Made by a program: the position numbers and the translations under genes. The notes under the pieces were generated by a model that saw only the letters and a list, made by a program, of their open reading frames with translations, was not told the origin of the DNA and made no database searches. Below, in pieces: positions 40,694 to 49,365 of a stretch of 64,000 nt of DNA; position 1 is the stretch's first letter, and each line of letters starts with the position of its first letter. Origin of the DNA: Salinispora mooreana. Lineage in GTDB: Bacteria > Actinomycetota > Actinomycetes > Mycobacteriales > Micromonosporaceae. The stretch lies in contig NZ_KB900614.1 in assembly GCF_000379065.1 (NCBI RefSeq), positions 5,014,325-5,078,324 of the forward strand, read 5' to 3'.

Positions 40694-42252
40694 GACCCCG
40701 CCCCTTCCAGGATCTCCACCGCCGGGTTGTAATAGTCGCCCTCGTGCCGCACCACGCCGTCCAACCCCTTACCCCGGTCCGCCGGCCGCTTCATGATCCC
40801 GAATGTGCCCTCGCCGATCGCCGTCAGCAACGACTGCTCCCCGACCCGCTCCAACAACTCCACCGCCGAGCCCAGCACCTGGTGCGCCCGCTGCTGAATG
40901 AACCCGCCCGACGCCGGCACGAAATCCTCGTGCAGCCCACCCGCGGCACCCAACACATACCGGACGTTCTGCAAGGCGATATCCCGATCCGACAGCCACG
41001 GCGTCACCACCGCCTCGGTCATCATCCCCACCAGCAGCATCCCCTGCCCGGTCAGCGCCCCCACCAGGTTGAAAAAGCCGTCGAGCAGGTTGCCCCGAAA
41101 CACATCCCCGGTCATGTGCTTCGTCGGCGGCATCCACTTCAACGGCGCATCCGGGAACAACTCCCGCGCCAACAGCGCGTGCGCCAACTCCAACCGCAAC
41201 GACTCCGGCACATCCGGGTTGACCTCAAACGCGTGCCCCAACCCCAACTGCCAGTCCGCCAACCCCGCCTCATGCGCGAAGTACTCGTTGAGCAGCTGCG
41301 ACACCGTCACCGTGTGCGCCTCATCCACCGCATCGGCAGTCGTCAGATAGTTGTCCTCACCAGTATTGATGATGATCCCCGCCCGGGCGTGCACCTGCCG
41401 GGAGAAGCGCTGATCGACAAAGGTGCGAATCGGATTGATATCCCGGAACAAGATGCCGTACATCGAATCGTTCAACATCATGTCCAGCCGCTCCAGGCCT
41501 GCCAACGCCGCCATCTCCGGCATGCACAGCCCCGACGCATAATTCGTCAACCGCACATACCGGCCCAACTCCCGCGACGACTCGTCCAACGCCGCCCGCA
41601 TCAGCCGGAAATTCTCCTGCGTCGCATACGTACCGGCGAAGCCCTCCCGAGTCGCCCCCTCCGGCACATAGTCCAACAACGACTGCCCCGTCGACCGGAT
41701 CACCGCGATCGCATCCGCCCCCGCCCGCGCCGCCGCCTGCGCCTGCGGAATATCCTCGTAAATGTCCCCCGTCGCCACAATCAGATAAATCCACGGCCGC
41801 CGCGGCGGATCCCCAAACCGCCGCACCAACCGCTCCCGCTCGGCCCGCCGCCGATCAATCCGCCGCACCCCCGCCGCGACCGCGCGCCGCGCCGCCCGCC
41901 GCGCCGTCGTCGCCGCCCGCCCCGCCGGAACCGCAAACCGCACCGACCCCGCCGCCGCCTTCTGCGCCAACAGCGTCACATCCGCCAACTGCTCCCGCGC
42001 CAAGGCATCGAAGACCGGAACAGCCACCCCATGCCCCAAGCCCACATCCGCGACCACCGCATCCACCAACCGGTTCACCCAGGGAATCCCATCCGGATCC
42101 GCCCCCTGCACCCCGGCCAGCCGCAGCACCGCCCGTTCCACCGACACCGTCGTATGGCTACGCGCCAACTCCACCACCGGCGCCCCAGCCCGAGCGGCCA
42201 ACTCCCGCGCCCGCGCCACCAACACCGGATCCAGATCGAGCTTCCCGATCAC
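40690..42252 (-). CDS. kamD: Lysine 5,6-aminomutase alpha subunit
   Basis: 520 aa from the GTG at 42252 (the stop of the amidohydrolase overlaps it as GTGA; upstream in-frame sequence belongs to that gene's shadow). The protein forms the TIM barrel that accommodates adenosylcobalamin and substrate; family stretches DLDPVLVARARELAARAG, TTVSVERAVLRLAGV, PWVNRLVDAVVADVG, LDYVPEGATREGFAGTYATQ, LMRAALDESSRELGRYVRLTNYASGLCMPEMA and KWMPPTKHMTGDVFRGNLLDGFFNLVG are evident. It pairs with kamE directly downstream. Length matches clostridial KamD. Confidence 0.95.
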   Translation of the reverse strand: MIGKLDLDPVLVARARELAARAGAPVVELARSHTTVSVERAVLRLAGVQGADPDGIPWVNRLVDAVVADVGLGHGVAVPVFDALAREQLADVTLLAQKAAAGSVRFAVPAGRAATTARRAARRAVAAGVRRIDRRRAERERLVRRFGDPPRRPWIYLIVATGDIYEDIPQAQAAARAGADAIAVIRSTGQSLLDYVPEGATREGFAGTYATQENFRLMRAALDESSRELGRYVRLTNYASGLCMPEMAALAGLERLDMMLNDSMYGILFRDINPIRTFVDQRFSRQVHARAGIIINTGEDNYLTTADAVDEAHTVTVSQLLNEYFAHEAGLADWQLGLGHAFEVNPDVPESLRLELAHALLARELFPDAPLKWMPPTKHMTGDVFRGNLLDGFFNLVGALTGQGMLLVGMMTEAVVTPWLSDRDIALQNVRYVLGAAGGLHEDFVPASGGFIQQRAHQVLGSAVELLERVGEQSLLTAIGEGTFGIMKRPADRGKGLDGVVRHEGDYYNPAVEILEGAGS

Positions 42253-43814
42253 AAGTCGCCCTCCCCATAGATCGCCGCACCATGCAGCACCGTACGTCGA
42301 CACACCGGCAACGGCGTCGGGTCCGAAGCACCCCGCGCCTCCGGATCCTCCGCCTGCAACACCGGCAACCCCCGCTCCACCCCCGCCGGGGTATCCCACA
42401 CCGCGAACGTCGCCGGCGCACCCAACGCCAACACCCCGTCACCATCCCGCCCCACCGCACGCCAGCCACCCCGCGAATGCGCCGCGAAAGCCGCCCGCAC
42501 GCTCATCCGCTGCGTCGGATTGTGATGCGACACCGCCGCCCGCACCGACCCCCACGGATCCACCGGAGTCACCGGCGAATCCGATCCGAACGCCAACGAC
42601 ACCCCCACCGAATGCATCGCCCCCAACGGATTCGCGGCCAACGACCGATCCAGCCCCAACCGAGACTCATACATCTGACCCGCGCCACCCCACAACCGGT
42701 CAAACGCCGGCTGTACTGACGCCACCACGCCATACTCCACAAAACCGGCAATCATCCGCTTGTCCACGAGCTCCGCATGCTCCACCCGATGCCGAGCCGC
42801 CCGCACCCGATCCGTACCCAGCCGCGCCGCCACCGCCGCGAACCCCGCCAGCACCGTCGCGATCGCCGCATCCCCAATCGCGTGAAAACCGCCCTGCACC
42901 CCGTACCTCGCGCACCCCAACAAGTGATCCCGCACCTGCTCCACCGACAGATACCCATGCCCGCACCCACCCGCATCCGCATACGGCACCGTCAGCTGAG
43001 CCGTCCGCGCCCCCAACGCCCCATCAGCGAAGACATCCCCACCAGCACCCACCGCACCCAACTCCCGAGCCCGCTGCGCACCACCCAACTCACCCCAATA
43101 CCCGTACACCTCCGGCACCCCCACCCCGGAGATCCCCAACAACCCCGTGAAATCCTCCTCGCCGGAAATCTCCGGCCCACCACACTCATGCACCGCCGCA
43201 ACCCCCAACGACGCCGCCCGCGCCAACGCCGCCCGCTGCGCCGCCACCCGCTGCACCCGACCAACCACGCCAAAAGCCGCCGCCCGCACCACATGATGCG
43301 CATCCCGCCGCAGCCACCCCGACTCGTCGAACCCAGCCGCGGCAACCACCCCCGGACACGCAGCCAGCAACGCCGTCGACACCAACGCCGAATGCATCGA
43401 CGCCTGCGACAGATACACCCGCCGCCCCGCCGCCGCCCGACCCAACTCCGCCGCCGCCGGAGGCACCGGCACCGGCCACGTCGACTCGTCCCACCCATGC
43501 CCCAGCACCACACCATCAGGCGGCAACCCCTCGGCAAACGCCGCCACCGCCGCCAACAACTCCCGCCCCGACCGCACACCCGACACGTCCAGCCCCGACA
43601 ACCCCAACCCGGTGTCGGTCACGTGCACATGCGCATCAACGAACGCCGGCGTCACCAACGCCCCATCCAGATCCACCACCTGATCGGCGACCGGTGCATC
43701 AGCGTCCGCCCCCAACCAGGCAATCCGGCCATCGGCGACCAACAAGGCAGTCGCAGCCGGGTCAGCAGGACAATGCAGCACACCGCCGCGGTACAGCGTC
43801 GAGGGGTTCGTCAT
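42249..43814 (-). CDS. YtcJ-like metal-dependent amidohydrolase
   Basis: 521 aa. Amidohydrolase_3 family: FVDAHVHVTDTGLGLSG carries the HxH metal ligands, then GHGWDESTWP, a carboxylated-Lys-type strand region, GFHAIGDAAIA, RHRVEHAELVD and LAFGSDSPVTPVDPWGSVRAAV (final Asp). YtcJ/exoenzyme-regulatory AepA relatives hydrolyse unknown amides or lactams. Its place between kdd and kamD, with 4-base overlap to kamD and 5-base gap from kdd, indicates a role in the same lysine or lysine-derived pathway, perhaps opening a lactam of a diamino acid. That role is inferred only. Confidence 0.85.
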   Translation of the reverse strand: MTNPSTLYRGGVLHCPADPAATALLVADGRIAWLGADADAPVADQVVDLDGALVTPAFVDAHVHVTDTGLGLSGLDVSGVRSGRELLAAVAAFAEGLPPDGVVLGHGWDESTWPVPVPPAAAELGRAAAGRRVYLSQASMHSALVSTALLAACPGVVAAAGFDESGWLRRDAHHVVRAAAFGVVGRVQRVAAQRAALARAASLGVAAVHECGGPEISGEEDFTGLLGISGVGVPEVYGYWGELGGAQRARELGAVGAGGDVFADGALGARTAQLTVPYADAGGCGHGYLSVEQVRDHLLGCARYGVQGGFHAIGDAAIATVLAGFAAVAARLGTDRVRAARHRVEHAELVDKRMIAGFVEYGVVASVQPAFDRLWGGAGQMYESRLGLDRSLAANPLGAMHSVGVSLAFGSDSPVTPVDPWGSVRAAVSHHNPTQRMSVRAAFAAHSRGGWRAVGRDGDGVLALGAPATFAVWDTPAGVERGLPVLQAEDPEARGASDPTPLPVCRRTVLHGAAIYGEGDL

Positions 43815-43819
43815 AGCAC

Positions 43820-44881
43820 TCAGTCTGCCGCCAGCCGCGCCTCGAAGAGACGACGCACCCCCGGGTCGGCCCGCACCAAATCCAACGCGAACTCCGCATG
43901 TCCCGGCACAAACCCGTTACCAACCAGCATCGTCACATCCGCCGCCAGGCCCTCCGCACCCAACGCCGCCGCCGCGAAACTCGTCGCCATCGAGAAGAAC
44001 ACCACCGTGCCACCGTCAGCCGTGGCCAACACCGCCCCATGCTCACAACCCGGCACATCCACGCACACCACCGTCACATCCGCCGGCACCCCCAACGCCG
44101 ACAGCACCGCCGTCGACAACGCCACCGGATCCCGCGCATCGGCCAACACCACCGCATCCGCCAACCCGGTCGCCGCCAACGCGTCCCGCTCCCCCGCCAC
44201 CGGCACCACCCCGACAGCCTGCGTCGCGCCCGCCCGTCGCGCCGCAGCCAACGACAGCGACCCACTTTTGCCCGCACCGCCGATCACCGCGACACTGACC
44301 GGCCGCGCGTCCCTCTCCCGCGCCCGCTCGGCCACATACCGCTCCACCACCCGCGCGGTCAACGCCGGAGCCCCGCACACATCCAGCGCGGCGAGCGACA
44401 ACTCCGGATGCAGATCCGCCGGCAGCACCACCGCGATGGAGCGAGCAAACAGGATCGCATGACCATCACACGGGACCTGCTCGGTGCGGCCATCCCACCG
44501 GGACAGCCCATCCGCGACGGCCAACGGCGTCAGCGTGAGCGACACCAGAGTCGCCACCCGGTCGCCCACCCGCAGCCCCAGCGGCGACCGCCGCCCGGCC
44601 TCCTCGACTGTGCCGATCAACATGCCACCCGAGCCGGTCACCGGGTTCTGCATCTTGCCCCGGGCAGTGATGATCTCCAGCACCTCGGCGCGGATCCGCG
44701 CGCCGTCCCCGCCGTGCTTCTCCCGCAACTGCCGGAAGCTCGCCGCGTCCAGGTGTAACCGCTCCACCCGGATCCGTACCTCGTTCGGTGAGATCGCCGG
44801 GCTCGCGTCCAGTCGCCAAGCCGCCTGCGGCAGCACCCCCGCAGGCTCCAGAACGCGGTGCAGACCCACCGGTGATATCAC
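43820..44881 (-). CDS. kdd: L-erythro-3,5-diaminohexanoate dehydrogenase
   Basis: 353 aa. NAD(P)-dependent dehydrogenase that oxidises 3,5-diaminohexanoate to 3-oxo-5-aminohexanoate. Family stretches HRVLEPAGVLPQAAWRLDASPAI, RIRVERLHLDAASFRQL, NPVTGSGGMLIGTV, VAVIGGAGKSGSLSLAAARRAGA (Rossmann glycine motif) and GTVVFFSMATSFAAAALGAEGL are visible. It is the first gene of the minus-strand operon and diverges from kamA. Length matches the characterised Fusobacterium/Clostridium enzyme. Confidence 0.93.
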   Translation of the reverse strand: MISPVGLHRVLEPAGVLPQAAWRLDASPAISPNEVRIRVERLHLDAASFRQLREKHGGDGARIRAEVLEIITARGKMQNPVTGSGGMLIGTVEEAGRRSPLGLRVGDRVATLVSLTLTPLAVADGLSRWDGRTEQVPCDGHAILFARSIAVVLPADLHPELSLAALDVCGAPALTARVVERYVAERARERDARPVSVAVIGGAGKSGSLSLAAARRAGATQAVGVVPVAGERDALAATGLADAVVLADARDPVALSTAVLSALGVPADVTVVCVDVPGCEHGAVLATADGGTVVFFSMATSFAAAALGAEGLAADVTMLVGNGFVPGHAEFALDLVRADPGVRRLFEARLAAD

Positions 44882-44941
44882 GACGACCTCCCTGTCAGCC
44901 GCCTGAAGCCCCGGACCGCGACTCGCAAGGCGGGAAAACTT

Positions 44942-44965
44942 CCGGCAGAATAAATACTTCGCCGG
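44942..44965. promoter_or_regulatory. Interrupted palindrome between kdd and kamA
   Basis: CCGGC-A-GAA-TAAATAC-TTC-GCCGG forms a near-perfect dyad of 8-9 paired bases per arm, about 61 bases before the kdd start and 63 before the kamA GTG. The A+T-rich centre suits a shared operator or overlapping divergent promoters for the two halves of the lysine pathway. Confidence 0.5.
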
Positions 44966-45027
44966 ATAATTTCCAGTACCCTACGGGACCATTGATCATG
45001 AACACCACCACCCACAAGGAGGGGGCC

Positions 45028-46431
45028 GTGACCCAGACCCACCCCGCGGAAACCATCTCCGCAGCCCAGCCTGCACCCACCGCCCCCACCACGGGCCAGC
45101 CCTACGAATACCGACGGGCCCCCCTCGTCGAACCCGATTGGACCCGCTTCCCCGGCTGGCGCCACATCAGCCGCGACCAGTGGGAGTCCGCCCAGTGGCA
45201 ACGCACCAACTGCATCAAGAACATCAAGCAACTCCGCGCCGTCCTCGGCGACCTCGTCAGCGAAACCTTCTACGCCGACCTGGAAGCCGACCAGAAAGCC
45301 CTGGCCACCATGTCCATGCTGGTGCCGCCCCAGATGATCAACACCATGGTGCCCTTCGAGGCGATGACCACCGACGCCCTCTACGCCGACCCGATCCGGC
45401 GCTACATGCTCCCCGTCGCCTCCGACCGACGCACCGACTGGCCCTCACACCCGTACGCCAGCCGCGACTCTCTACACGAACACGACATGTGGGTCGCCGA
45501 GGGCCTCACCCACCGCTACCCCACGAAGGTCCTCGCCGAACTACTCTCCACCTGCCCGCAGTACTGCGGGCACTGCACCCGGATGGACCTGGTCGGCAAC
45601 TCCACCCCCACCATCGACAAACTCAAACTCACCCTCAAACCCGTCGACCGCTACGACGCCCACATCACCTACCTCCGGGCCCACCCCGGAGTCCGCGACG
45701 TCGTCGTCTCCGGCGGTGACGTGGCCAACGTACCGTGGAAGAACCTTGAGTCGTATCTGATGCGCCTGCTCGACATCGAGACCGTGCGCGACATTCGGCT
45801 CGCCACCAAGGCCCTGATGGGCCTGCCCCAACACTGGCTCCGAGCCGATGTCGTCGAGGGCCTCGAGCGGGTCGCCCGCACCGCCGCCCGCCGGGGCGTC
45901 AACCTCGCGATCCACACCCACGTCAACCATGCCCAGTCCCTCACCCCGCTGGTCGCCAAAGCCGCCCAGACCGCACTGGACATCGGGGTTCGAGACGTCC
46001 GCAACCAGGGCGTGCTCATGCGTGGCGTCAACGCCACCACCCCCGAACTACTTGATCTCTGCTTCGCGTTGCAGGGCGAGGCCGGCATCCTGCCGTACTA
46101 CTTCTACCTGTGCGACATGATCCCCAACGCCGAGCACTGGCGGGTCCCGGTCGGGTACGCCCAACAGCTCCAACACGACATCATGGGCTACCTGCCCGGC
46201 TACGCCACCCCACGAATCGTCTGCGACGTTCCCTTCGTGGGCAAGCGCTGGGTGCACATGCTCACCGAATACGACCGGGAGCGGGGCATCTCGTACTGGA
46301 CCAAGAACTACCGCACCTCCATCGAGTCCGCCGACCTGGAGGCGCTCAACAAGCGATACGCCTACTACGACCCGATCGACTCCCTGCCGGAGACCGGCCA
46401 GGCCTGGTGGGCGGCCCACCGCGACGACTGA
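45028..46431 (+). CDS. kamA: KamA-family radical SAM lysine 2,3-aminomutase
   Basis: 467 aa from the GTG at 45028, chosen over an ATG at 44998 because aaggaggggg ends 2 bases before it. The radical-SAM cluster ligands are C176-x3-C180-x2-C183 (STCPQYCGHCTR). DHPVVVS-like SGGDVANVPW, IHTHVNHAQSLTPLV and NQGVLMRGVNATTPELLDL are family-typical. The enzyme interconverts L-lysine and beta-lysine with SAM, PLP and a [4Fe-4S] cluster. With kdd, kamDE and kal divergent next to it, lysine catabolism is the likely role; substrate could instead be another basic amino acid. Confidence 0.92.
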   Translation: MTQTHPAETISAAQPAPTAPTTGQPYEYRRAPLVEPDWTRFPGWRHISRDQWESAQWQRTNCIKNIKQLRAVLGDLVSETFYADLEADQKALATMSMLVPPQMINTMVPFEAMTTDALYADPIRRYMLPVASDRRTDWPSHPYASRDSLHEHDMWVAEGLTHRYPTKVLAELLSTCPQYCGHCTRMDLVGNSTPTIDKLKLTLKPVDRYDAHITYLRAHPGVRDVVVSGGDVANVPWKNLESYLMRLLDIETVRDIRLATKALMGLPQHWLRADVVEGLERVARTAARRGVNLAIHTHVNHAQSLTPLVAKAAQTALDIGVRDVRNQGVLMRGVNATTPELLDLCFALQGEAGILPYYFYLCDMIPNAEHWRVPVGYAQQLQHDIMGYLPGYATPRIVCDVPFVGKRWVHMLTEYDRERGISYWTKNYRTSIESADLEALNKRYAYYDPIDSLPETGQAWWAAHRDD

Positions 46432-46444
46432 CCCACCTCGGCCC

Positions 46445-46473
46445 GCCGCCCATGACCACAATTCGTGGGCGGC
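46445..46473 (+). terminator. Hairpin terminator after kamA
   Basis: GCCGCCCA pairs with TGGGCGGC across a 13-base loop, starting 13 bases after the kamA stop. No U-tract. Confidence 0.65.
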
Positions 46474-46523
46474 ACCGGGCTACGGCAATCCGGCCTTAGC
46501 CCGCAAGCACCAGTCGGAACGAC

Positions 46524-46557
46524 GGCGGGCCCGGCAGCACCTTCTGCCGGGCCCGCC
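46524..46557. terminator. Perfect 14-bp hairpin between kamA and the CsbD-like gene
   Basis: GGCGGGCCCGGCAG pairs perfectly with CTGCCGGGCCCGCC over a 6-base loop. It lies between convergent genes and can serve both strands. Confidence 0.75.
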
Positions 46558-46573
46558 GGGTCAAGCGGTCACG

Positions 46574-46768
46574 TCACCGCGCAGTCCGATCCAACTCACG
46601 ATCCGACTGCTCAGCGCGCTCCTCCCTGGCCTGGCGAGCACGGGCGTCGTCCCGCTGCCGGACCCCTTCGACCCGCAGCCGCTCGTCGCCGCAGACATCG
46701 CCCACCCGTTCCTTGGTGGCGCCGGTCAGCTCGTCCACCATGTTCTTCGTCTTGGTGGCGAAGCCCAT
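46574..46768 (-). CDS. CsbD-like small stress protein
   Basis: 64 aa. KNMVDELTGATKERVGDVCGDERLRVEGVRQR matches the CsbD pattern (K-x2-x5-G-x2-K-E-x-x-G-x4-D-x2-L-x2-E-G) of small sigma-B- or SigR-linked stress proteins of unknown function. The C-terminus is very acidic and basic with Arg/Glu pairs. A Cys replaces the usual aliphatic in the first repeat. It reads into the strong hairpin at 46524-46557. Confidence 0.8.
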   Translation of the reverse strand: MGFATKTKNMVDELTGATKERVGDVCGDERLRVEGVRQRDDARARQAREERAEQSDRELDRTAR

Positions 46769-46924
46769 CTCCGCTCTCCCCTCGTGGCGTTTCGGCCATC
46801 GACATCGAGTCTTCCCGTGCTGCTGGTGACTATTCGTTTGGGTCGGTATGCGCAGACACCGCGCCTAGTGCGTCCTAGGATGCTAGCCAGGACGGGCTGC
46901 GATGCCAGTGGTTGACTGAAAGGC

Positions 46925-47536
46925 ATGGGTGAGCTCCTGTTGATCAGACACGGTGAGACCACGTGGAGCGCCCGTCGGCGACACACCTCGTACACCGACC
47001 TCGCGCTGACGCCGGACGGTGAACGGGAGGCCCGCGCGCTCGCCCCGATGCTCACCGGCCGGCGCTTCGCCGCAGTCCTGACCAGCCCCTGCGCCCGCGC
47101 GGTGCACACCGCGCGACTCGCCGGCCTCAGCCCGACCGGGACGGACGACGATCTTGCGGAGTGGGACTACGGCGAGATCGAGGGCCGCACCACCGCCGAG
47201 GTCCACGAAAGAGACCCCGACTGGAACCTCTGGACCGATGGCTGCCCCGGCGGCGAGTCTCCCCACCAGGTCGGTGAGCGGCTCGACCGGATCCTCACCC
47301 GGCTGGGCCCCATCCTCGACCACGGAACCGTCGCCGTGGTCGGACACGCGCACAGCCTCCGGGTGCTCACCGCCCGGTGGCTCGGCCTACCACCCTCCGC
47401 CGGGGCGCTGTTCCGGCTGGAGACCGCGACCGTCAGCGTGCTCGGCCACGAACACGGCCGCCAGGTCATCCTTCGGTGGAACCAGCCGGCTCCCCCGGCC
47501 CCCGCGGCCGCAGCCGCCCAGACACCTCGGCACTGA
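46925..47536 (+). CDS. Histidine phosphatase (phosphoglycerate-mutase-like)
   Basis: 203 aa. The catalytic LLIRHGETTWSARRRHTSYTDLALTPDGEREARAL carries the RHG motif, with the second His in VAVVGHAHSLRVLTARWLGL. AVLTSPCARAVHTA and EWDYGEIEGRTTAEV (general acid Glu) are also present. The branch resembles acid-phosphatase-like actinobacterial members, substrate unknown. The last 20 residues overlap the 3' end of the convergent Lrp gene by 71 bases. Confidence 0.92.
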   Translation: MGELLLIRHGETTWSARRRHTSYTDLALTPDGEREARALAPMLTGRRFAAVLTSPCARAVHTARLAGLSPTGTDDDLAEWDYGEIEGRTTAEVHERDPDWNLWTDGCPGGESPHQVGERLDRILTRLGPILDHGTVAVVGHAHSLRVLTARWLGLPPSAGALFRLETATVSVLGHEHGRQVILRWNQPAPPAPAAAAAQTPRH

Positions 47537-47981
47537 TCTTCGGCGGCCGGCCCTCGTACGGCGTTGACAACACCACGGTGGTCCGCGTGGTCACGCTCGC
47601 CGCCATCCGGATCTCCTGCAGCACCCGCTCCAGGTCCGTCGGCCCGGCCACCCTCAGCAACAGCAGGTAGAAGTCCTCCCCCGCGACCGAGTAACATGAG
47701 TCGATCTCCGGTAGGTGGGCCAGTCGCTCCGGGGCATCATCCGGCTGCGAGGGATCAAACGGCCGAATCGCGACAAAAGCCGTCAGCGGCAGGTCCAGCG
47801 CCTCGAAGGACACCCGGGCCGCGTACCCGCCGATGACCCCGCGCTGCTCCAGCCGGCGGACCCGCTGGTGCACCGCGGAGACCGACAACCCCACCCGCTC
47901 GGCGAGGTCGGTATATGACAGCCGGCCGTCGACGGCCAGCTCCGCGACGATGGCCCGGTCGATCTCCTCCACGGCGAGCAA
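47466..47981 (-). CDS. Lrp/AsnC-family regulator
   Basis: 171 aa. HTH: VEEIDRAIVAELAVDGRLSYTDLAERVGLSVSAVHQRVRRLEQRGVIGGYAARVS (about 4-58). RAM domain: TAFVAIRPFDPSQPDD, LPEIDSCYSVAGEDFYLLLLRVAG, TTVVLSTPYEGRP. The C-terminal Pro/Gly tail overlaps the histidine phosphatase gene. It stands 1 kb from kamA and could respond to lysine-type effectors, but adjacency is its only support. Upstream is the terminator of the acyl-CoA dehydrogenase gene. Confidence 0.9.
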   Translation of the reverse strand: MLAVEEIDRAIVAELAVDGRLSYTDLAERVGLSVSAVHQRVRRLEQRGVIGGYAARVSFEALDLPLTAFVAIRPFDPSQPDDAPERLAHLPEIDSCYSVAGEDFYLLLLRVAGPTDLERVLQEIRMAASVTTRTTVVLSTPYEGRPPKISAEVSGRLRPRGPGEPAGSTEG

Positions 47982-47994
47982 CCTACCGGGAAAA

Positions 47995-48043
47995 GGCCCG
48001 CCACGCGATGCTGGGTCGCCAGAACAGCATCGCGTGGCGGGCC
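47995..48043 (-). terminator. Strong intrinsic terminator of the acyl-CoA dehydrogenase gene
   Basis: GGCCCGCCACGCGATGCTG pairs perfectly (19 bp) with CAGCATCGCGTGGCGGGCC over an 11-base loop. On the minus strand it is followed directly by TTTT, a true rho-independent structure 11 bases after the dehydrogenase stop. Confidence 0.9.
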
Positions 48044-48053
48044 CGCCCCTCCG

Positions 48054-49196
48054 TCAGCCCTTCGCCAGCGCGCGGGAGATCACCAGCCGCTGGATCTGGT
48101 TGGTCCCCTCAACGATCTGGAGTACTTTCGCCTCACGCATGTACCGCTCCACCGGGTGATCAGCGACGTAGCCCGCGCCGCCCAGCACCTGCACCGCGTC
48201 GGTGGTCACCCGCATCGCCACATCGGTGGCGAACAGCTTCGCCTTCGCCGCCTCGATCGAGTACGGCCGGCCGGCGTCTCGCAGCCGTGCCGCCGCCAGC
48301 ATCAGCGCCCGGGCCGCCGATATCTGGGTGGCGGCATCGGCGAGCAGGAATCCCAGCCCCTGGAAGTCGACGATCGCCCGGCCGAACTGCTGCCGCTCCC
48401 GGGCATATCCGACCGCGTAGTCCAGCGCCGCCTGGGCCAGGCCAACCGCGCAGGCCGCGATCCCCAGCCGGCCCGAGTCCAGCGCGGACATCGCGATGCG
48501 GAAGCCCTTGCCCTCCCCGCCGATCAGCCGCTCCGCCGGCACTCGCGTGCCGTCGAAGACGACCTGCGCCACCGGGGAAGCGTGCAGCCCCATCGTGCGC
48601 TCCGGCAGCTGTGGCTCGATCCCGGGCAGGTCCCGGTCCGCGAGCAGGCAGGAGATACCCGAGGCCCCGGCACCACCGGTACGGCAGAAGATGTTGTAGA
48701 AGTCGGCCACGTGAGCGTGCGTGATCCACGCCTTCGTGCCGGAGACGACGTACTTGTCGCCGTCGAGGACCGCCCGGGTGGTCAGACTGGCGGCATCCGA
48801 ACCGCCCTGCGGCTCGGAGAGGCAGTATGCGCCCAGCAGCTCCCCACCGATCAGTTCGGGCAGCAGCTTCCGCTGTTGCGTCGTGCCGTACTCGGCGAGC
48901 GGGAAGCAGGACAGGGTGTGGACGCTGATCGCCTCGGCGACCGCGAGCCAGCGGCTGGCCAGGACCTCCAACACCTGCAGGTACACCTCGTACGGCTGGG
49001 CAGCGCCCCCGTACTCCTCCGCGTACGGCAAGCCGAGCAGGCCCGACCGGCCCAGGGTGCGCAGCACCTCCCGGGGGAACTCGGCGCGCTCCTCGTGGTC
49101 GGCGGCCTTCGGCGCAAGCTCCCGGTCGGCGAGCTCGGTGGCCAGGTCCAGCAGGTCGTGGGCCTCGTCGGTGGGGAGGATCCGGTCGACAGTCAT
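48054..49196 (-). CDS. Acyl-CoA dehydrogenase
   Basis: 380 aa from the ATG at 49196. FAD enzyme of the short/medium-chain group: FPREVLRTLGRSGLLGLPYAEEYGG, YCLSEPQGGSDAASLTTRA, YVVSGTKAWITHA, GFRIAMSALDSGRLGIAACAVGLAQAALD, and the active-site Glu in ILQIVEGTNQIQRLVISR-like sequence (VEGTNQIQ). It oxidises a saturated acyl-CoA to enoyl-CoA, passing electrons to ETF. Near the lysine cluster it could handle a C4 acyl-CoA (in reverse to crotonyl-CoA), but it is a stand-alone gene and common in actinobacteria. Confidence 0.93.
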   Translation of the reverse strand: MTVDRILPTDEAHDLLDLATELADRELAPKAADHEERAEFPREVLRTLGRSGLLGLPYAEEYGGAAQPYEVYLQVLEVLASRWLAVAEAISVHTLSCFPLAEYGTTQQRKLLPELIGGELLGAYCLSEPQGGSDAASLTTRAVLDGDKYVVSGTKAWITHAHVADFYNIFCRTGGAGASGISCLLADRDLPGIEPQLPERTMGLHASPVAQVVFDGTRVPAERLIGGEGKGFRIAMSALDSGRLGIAACAVGLAQAALDYAVGYARERQQFGRAIVDFQGLGFLLADAATQISAARALMLAAARLRDAGRPYSIEAAKAKLFATDVAMRVTTDAVQVLGGAGYVADHPVERYMREAKVLQIVEGTNQIQRLVISRALAKG

Positions 49197-49365
49197 GGGT
49201 TGATGAGCTCCGTAGGGGGTGGGGTTGAGCCGTCGCACCCACCAGCTTAACGGTCGTTCGGCTCGCCCCGCCGCCACGGCACCGGAACGCGCAGCGGGCA
49301 CCATCGGCCGGTCCCCCGCTGTCAGCGTCCACGCCGACGTCGGTGCGGTGTGCCAGGCTGTGGGC

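Noticed and set aside
40744..44462. Long plus-strand reading frames opposite kamD, the amidohydrolase and kdd
   Set aside because: Translations are mostly Arg, His and Pro with no motif, and the opposite strand holds clear enzymes.
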